Positions 58,990 through 64,000 of a stretch of DNA of 64,000 bases are shown one piece after another. The DNA comes from Pieris napi (taxonomy: Eukaryota; Arthropoda; Insecta; Lepidoptera; Pieridae), in the NCBI RefSeq assembly GCF_905475465.1, contig NC_062249.1, forward strand, positions 7,080,501 to 7,144,500, read 5' to 3'. The position numbers and the translations under genes were made by a program. Position 1 is the stretch's first letter; each line of letters opens with the position of its first letter. The notes below the pieces were generated by a model. That model was not told the DNA's origin. It searched no databases and worked only from the letters and a program-made list of their open reading frames with translations.

Positions 58990-60090
58990 TAAAGTTAAAA
59001 AAGGTTGGTAATAGTTTTTGTGCATTGACTTAGTAGTAGACTATGCATAATTTAGAGAAATTATGTTTAGCCTGAGGCGTCTTCTACTAGAATATTAAAA
59101 ATATTTCTCCAACATATATTAGAAAGTGCGTTTATTTTATTGAATCCACAGATCAAGTGAACTGCTGAGTCATATCAAGTGCCTACGTATTGGAAGATGA
59201 GTCATCGCTCCGAATCACTAGGATCTTTGATGACAAAATTCATCGTATTTAAATATTACTAATTTCGGTTTAGAACTATTGTGTAGTAAAACGCATTTCA
59301 AATGTTCCTAACATAAACATTATGCGGGGGTGGACTCGAATAATATATTATGTTTATGATATACGTATAATATTTTTATGTAACGTTTATGACAAAATGT
59401 GTTGGTTTTATCAAACCCTTGAATTACAGATATGAGTCGGATGACTTACCTAGCCAAGGTTTCATTTCGAAATTATTGCTTCCGGCTTAAAACCGATTAA
59501 TAAAGGCATCGCTTGACTAGTTCCCACACCCTTTTTATATTGGCTAGTTTATTGTATTCTATGAGAACAGTGGCATAGTTGTACATAAAAAAATATTCCA
59601 ATTTATAGATTGTAAGTTGTATACAGTCTCTAAAACCCTTTACCGATTTTCCGAGTTATTAGATTTCTGTTTATGCTTCTTTACATCCTACCTAACGGCT
59701 AACAACCTAACCTAATATAACACACACCGTCCACAGCTGTTTCTGTCGGAATTCGAACGCCTCGGTAAAATGCTACATTTTTACGAGACGAACAGATCTA
59801 TATAATTTGTCATTGCCATATATGGCCATCAGCGAAAATTCTTAATAACATCTGGCTAATCGGATAAACTTTATTCACGCTTCGATACGCTTGATATCGT
59901 GATATTTTAGTAGGGATGTTCTCTGAAACATGTAAGCGTGGATTTACGTACATACTTATGTAGCTAATGCTAAAGGAGTTACAGGGATAATCTATTAGAT
60001 CACATTACGTTAACCTTATGGGATAAACCTTGAACTTTGTCAATTTATTCCATAGGTAATGGCTAGCAGCAGGCTCTAAAACTGGAGCTC
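58990..60090. other. intergenic AT-rich sequence
   Basis: Nothing recognised apart from ordinary AT-rich DNA. Confidence 0.35.
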
Positions 60091-60093
60091 TTA

Positions 60094-60237
60094 AGGCCGA
60101 TTTACATTATCTTAGTGTTTAGGAGAGTGCTTTAGTACAACTTGAAAGGCAAGTTCTTTAGCGTAGCGTTTACATGTTTCAACTAAAGTACTATCCTAAA
60201 GCACTCTCCTAAACACTAAGATAATGTAAATCGGCCT
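60094..60237. mobile_element. 144-bp Harbinger miniature, same family as 21440-24637
   Basis: Starts AGGCCGATTTACATTATCTT and ends with its reverse complement; the inverted match runs about 45 bp. TTA lies on both sides (60091-60093 and 60238-60240). The interior joins 'caagttctttag' to 'cgtagcgtttacatgtttca', words found near the left and right ends of the large copy, so it is a deletion product whose ends remained functional. Confidence 0.9.
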
Positions 60238-60240
60238 TTA

Positions 60241-61626
60241 GAAATGGACTCACCTATTTCAAAAATCTAGTTGATATTATCACATATGCTTATAACGTTC
60301 TAATTATACAGTTGTAGTCACTGTTTATTGATATAGGATACAACCTGGAATAATGAATATATACATATATTAATACTATTAACACATTTTTTTTTTAGTT
60401 TATGGCCTGGTATTTAGGCCTTTAGGCCATTATTAACACATTCATACAATTTTGCCACAGAGCATTACTTTCTATAACATTTAAACCCGCCCAAGTTCTT
60501 GCCTATTCTGATGCTTATAAAATTACTCCATAATTAAAGATTGACAACCCTATATGCTCAGATGATCTAACGAGATGCGAAGTAAACTAACGGAATAATG
60601 TATAATAATTAGTTAATTTAATAAGTTAATGACGCTCTCTCTGGCATCCGTTTTATTCAAGCCATGCGTTTAATTACCGAGCACTTTTCACTAAAAATAC
60701 ACACTTTCTAATTTTTTTTCAGTTAAAACATTGTATACATACTATAATAAGGGCCTTGATATTTTAAATTTCTTACTAACTGGACCAATAAAAAAACATG
60801 TTACGTACATACCTATGTATCTTCAAGATTTTATTAAAACGGGTTAAGACCTTTTTTAGATGAATTTACTGTAATTATTAAATGTAAAATTTAATTTTTG
60901 GATACGAAACGTAATAATAACAAAATTGTAAATTATTATACTACTGTCGCAACTAATTGTATGTTATTTTTAATTACAATAAAATCTGTAGAAGCAACTT
61001 AATTCTAGAAGTCCGCGAAGGGGAACCTTTTAACATACTTAAAGCAAAGCACGTGTAACCATATACCGAGGGTCTTATGGTTGTTCTCGTTATCCATAAA
61101 GAGACTAGGTGGCGTACTATCTCCTTGCAAGCCTTATTTGGTCACACTTTACTTAACGTTGCAGATTTGACCATATTCGTTTATATAAACTAACGGCCCT
61201 TAATTAGCAAGGGGCATTGTAAAGTATAGAGAGCCTACACTGAGAAGTTAAGTTAAGAGAGATTTTTTATGTTTTTGCTTTTAAATGTTTTGGACGAGAC
61301 CCTATTTCTGAAATGTTATGACCGAAAAAGGCAAAATGTGTAATTATCCTACTGGGCTTTAAAAAATATTTAGAAGCAATGACTCTAGTTTATTTTAGTG
61401 AATTGATTTCGTATTTTCCCTTTTTTTAACGTGAAAAGAAGAAATTTGTCCGTTGATGATTTTACTCGATATAACACAAGAACGCCATCTTTACCTGAAA
61501 TTCCTCACAACATTTACATCAAGCGACATAGACATTACCCTGATTTGTTAAACCATCAATAGATGTCTCTTTTTTCTTCGACAAAATATTTAATATTATG
61601 AGTAACCAGATATTTTTGCTGTTTCA
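60241..61626. other. intergenic AT-rich sequence
   Basis: No gene or repeat supported, other than a short palindromic word (tatttaggcctttaggcc) at 60411-60428. Confidence 0.35.
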
Positions 61627-61668
61627 TTTAGGAATAGACATGCCAATCAAGGCATGTCTATTCCTAAA
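61627..61668. repeat. perfect 18-bp hairpin, 6-base loop
   Basis: TTTAGGAATAGACATGCC, loop AATCAA, then the exact complement. It lies 245 bp upstream of the small gene's start. It is too short for a typical animal pre-miRNA. Possibly a cruciform or a tiny foldback insertion. Confidence 0.75.
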
Positions 61669-61913
61669 TTATTAGAATCAGAAATAGTATCTATTCAAAA
61701 TACTATGCAGTATGTTTTCGATTTTCAAAACTTGAAAATGACAGCAGCAAGACATTTACATATGTCACGTTGAAATTGTAAAGTGTATTGTCAAAAGTCA
61801 AAACAAAAAGTGCAACAGCTGCGCCCCTCTGCATTGTGCACAAATTTTGTTACATTTTATTAAACTTATACTTTAGTTTTGCTTGTATCAATAACGTTTA
61901 TTGCCATAATCAG

Positions 61914-62402
61914 ATGACTTTTGTAAAAGCGCCTTCTAGTACTGCTCCTTGGACTACAGTCATAGAAAGTAATGGAAACTTAATAAACAGAACTATGACA
62001 GAAAATAGGTAATGCTAAATATACATAATTGAAGTCAATACTCATTATCAGCTGTTATGCATACAAATTTATAACATTAATATACTATTGTATTTCAGAA
62101 AACGATCTCGTGAAGATGACACATGTGATTTTATGCCATTATCGAAACGAATAAATAATTTGCATATCAACAATAATATAAATAATGCACTACCACATCA
62201 GACACAACTTGACTCTAGTCAACTAATTCAAGTTGAAAACAGCTGTATTCCTTCTCCAAGTTCTTCCTCGGATTCAGATAGAAGGCCCAGTTATGATCCC
62301 GGGCTGAATTCTAATCAAAGCAATTATTACTATGAAAACAAATTGCTATTTGAACTACATTTAGAGAGAATACAAAGAACTGGGCAGCAGTTTCCGTTTT
62401 AA
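61914..62402 (+). CDS. small Ser/Asn-rich protein, possibly CCDC117-like
   Basis: Exons 61914-62008 and 62099-62402; AATAG/GTAATG and TATTTCAG/A join in phase (AG+A = Arg). 132 aa. The first exon gives MTFVKAPSSTAPWTTVIESN; the second begins with a basic, nuclear-signal-like KRSRED, has SKRINNLHINNNINN, a Ser run, and the conserved-looking end YENKLLFELHLERIQRTG. The motif 'KR.N.LHI ... Y.P.L ... N.LLFELH.ERIQR' reminds me of vertebrate CCDC117, but the identification is tentative. The frame is open further upstream (to 61788), so an earlier start is possible. AATAAA at about 62526 may end the transcript. Confidence 0.6.
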
Positions 62403-62749
62403 TAATAGGTTTTAATAGGTTATTTGTAAGTTTGCTACCTGTATTTGTTGTTTAGTGTATTAATTGTATGTCATTATATTATTTTAAAACTTACAATACA
62501 GTATGAATCATCCTTGTGCCCTGTTATAATAAAAATAACTAAATTATTTGAAAGCAAAAACCAATCACAAGAAAGAAATAGTCCATATTAGGATAATGGC
62601 TAAATAGTATCTTGTTTTGATAATGGCTTTAAACTTTATTTTTCTAATATAAAATACTAGCCTTATACAATGTTTCTTCAAGAAAATTATAACAATTTTA
62701 TAACTTTAAATTGCTTATTTAAATATTAAGTATAATCTATGCTCCTTAT

Positions 62750-62978
62750 TGGCCAATCACGAATCAATTTGAATTATTTGACTCACTCTATATGCTAGCG
62801 CCGCCTGGCGATGGAATTTCATATCAAAAAACAGTATGGCGGCCTGCATATAATGTTGTAGACTGGAGTGACGATGTTTACGTGAATTTGTGTGAAAAAA
62901 TATTGAGTACAACAGTACGTTTGTGTTTGAGCTATTGGGAACAGCGAAAAAAAACAACTTAAGAAAAGTCACCCAAAG
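62750..62978 (+). promoter_or_regulatory. possible promoter and first exon of a gene running off the window
   Basis: An inverted and direct CCAAT pair (attggccaatcac, 62748-62760), then CAGTATGGCGGCC at 62832-62844, which fits the YY1 motif found at housekeeping starts. An unbroken run ends at a good donor CAAAG/GTATGT (62979). The only ATGs open short uORFs (MAACI*), so the exon would be 5' UTR. The coding exons would lie past 64000 or be missing. Confidence 0.35.
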
Positions 62979-63059
62979 GTATGTTTTGTATTATTAATAT
63001 TTGTTGCTAACTTTTGAGTATCCGTGACCTTATTTCGAAAGCGGTACATTGATATACCG

Positions 63060-63300
63060 TTAGACGGGGCGCGTGGCCGTCCCTGAGTGATACCGCAAGA
63101 GTGTCGTGAGTTCGAGAGGGCCGCGCAACCCCTCCTCTCGCGTTTTTCCTGGCAGTGGTGGAAGGAGTCGGGAGCGGGAGTGCGCTTGGTTTACAGCCGG
63201 TATTTGGAGGGGATCCTACGGTTGGTGGGGATGCGTATCGAGATGGACACGCAATCGGGTCGAAGGAATTGGTAGGTTGGTAGGGGTTAACAACCTTCCA
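63060..63300 (+). repeat. GC-rich SINE-like block
   Basis: A 240-bp GC-rich insert in AT-rich DNA: 'gcgcgtggccgtccctgagt', 'gtgtcgtgagttcgagaggg' (B-box-like), 'cctggcagtggtggaaggag' and 'ggtaggttggtaggggttaa'. Both short overlapping frames look like accidents of composition. A tRNA-derived SINE is the best guess. Confidence 0.4.
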
Positions 63301-64000
63301 TCACTATGTTCCGCCCACCATCATATGGTTTTCAAAATTGTGAATGAAAATCTCTTGAGATGTCAATACTGAATACATAATTGCGTAACTAATGAAGCTT
63401 TTGATTTGCGTTTCCTTTGTCTATTGTAATAACTTACAAAAGTTACTTATTTGTAAGTTATTTTGATGGATGAATAGAATATAAACTTACATTTAAAACA
63501 ATTGTTTAATAGTAAAACATGACCTTGAATTTAATTATTTACTCTGTAATGTAAGGAATAACAATTGTTATCAAGGCTAACTTTGTCTAGCTTGGGCTGT
63601 CCTTAATAAATAAAGTGTTAATTCCTTTCACTTTAAATAACTGTATGGCAATGGTTTATTTCATGCCTCAATTTGACTAGTGTCAATTATTTATTTCTAA
63701 ACTTTGTTTATTTATTAATATTTAAGATATAAGACCTACATATTGAACTTAACATTTATAAATCAAATGCCTAAAATAAAACTATTATATCTATCAATGA
63801 AATACATTGATATACATCTATTTGTTCACACAACTATTCTACAACGTCTTGCATGTACATACTCAAGCACATCTAAATGTGTTGTGAAAGTACAGCAAAG
63901 AGAAAGTGAGCATCACATTAACTTGAACACATCGTCTGTATATGTGGTACCTAGCCGACCGGTTGTATCAAGCCAGTACAAAAAACTTTCTTTAACCCAC
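63301..64000. other. intergenic AT-rich sequence
   Basis: No feature supported. If the exon at 62750-62978 is real, this would be its first intron. Confidence 0.35.

Noticed and set aside
61627..61668. Hairpin as a pre-miRNA
   Set aside because: The total length of 42 nt with a 6-base loop is too short for a normal animal miRNA precursor.
1..64000. CRISPR array, bacterial operon or endogenous virus genome
   Set aside because: No regularly spaced direct repeats, no operon-like gene packing and no viral polymerase or structural gene set were found on either strand.

Overview
The window is eukaryotic nuclear DNA, very probably from a moth or butterfly (Lepidoptera). It is AT-rich, has short GT-AG exons in long introns, carries two insect cytoplasmic actin genes of the single-coding-intron A3/A4 type, and is full of repeats typical of lepidopteran genomes (Helitron-like elements ending CTAG, Harbinger, hAT and TTAA-flanked MITEs, LINE 3' tails). 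No bacterial operon, CRISPR array, rRNA or functional tRNA was seen. Splice sites were read by eye and checked only by phase arithmetic.

Layout. 1-2036: 3' part of a plus-strand LINE (reverse transcriptase, short tandem tail). 2275-3264: intact ORF1 of a second LINE on the minus strand. 3430-3520: tRNA-like pol III promoter. 3625-4229: Helitron-like element with a nested MITE. 5261-19115: the main gene, a SUN-domain inner nuclear membrane protein (klaroid/SUN1/2 type) on the plus strand, with an alternative first coding exon and two in-frame cassette exons; its introns hold several MITEs and a LINE tail. 21440-24637: composite PIF/Harbinger transposon with a broken transposase and a MADF-type partner gene interlocked on opposite strands. 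25404-26618 and 36851-38067: two minus-strand cytoplasmic actin genes, each with a non-coding first exon and a CCAAT plus CArG promoter module. 27398-28151: decayed hAT element with a perfect 8-bp duplication just upstream of the first actin promoter. 42640-45640: foldback repeats and hairpins. 47116-49048: about 1.9 kb bounded by roughly 505-bp inverted arms, with remnants of an orphan repeat-associated protein. 55778-58973: frameshifted ZMYM1-like hAT transposase with terminal repeats. 61914-62402: small two-exon gene for a basic, Ser-rich protein. About 62750-62978: possible promoter and first exon of another plus-strand gene.

How the parts relate. The cellular genes are the SUN protein (nuclear half of the LINC bridge to the cytoskeleton), two actins (cytoskeleton) and the small 132-aa protein. 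Nothing in the sequence shows the SUN-actin neighbourhood to be functional. The actin pair looks like a tandem duplication homogenised by gene conversion over most of the coding region and its intron, but not at the 3' end or at one codon (residue 273). Most of the remaining DNA is transposon-derived.
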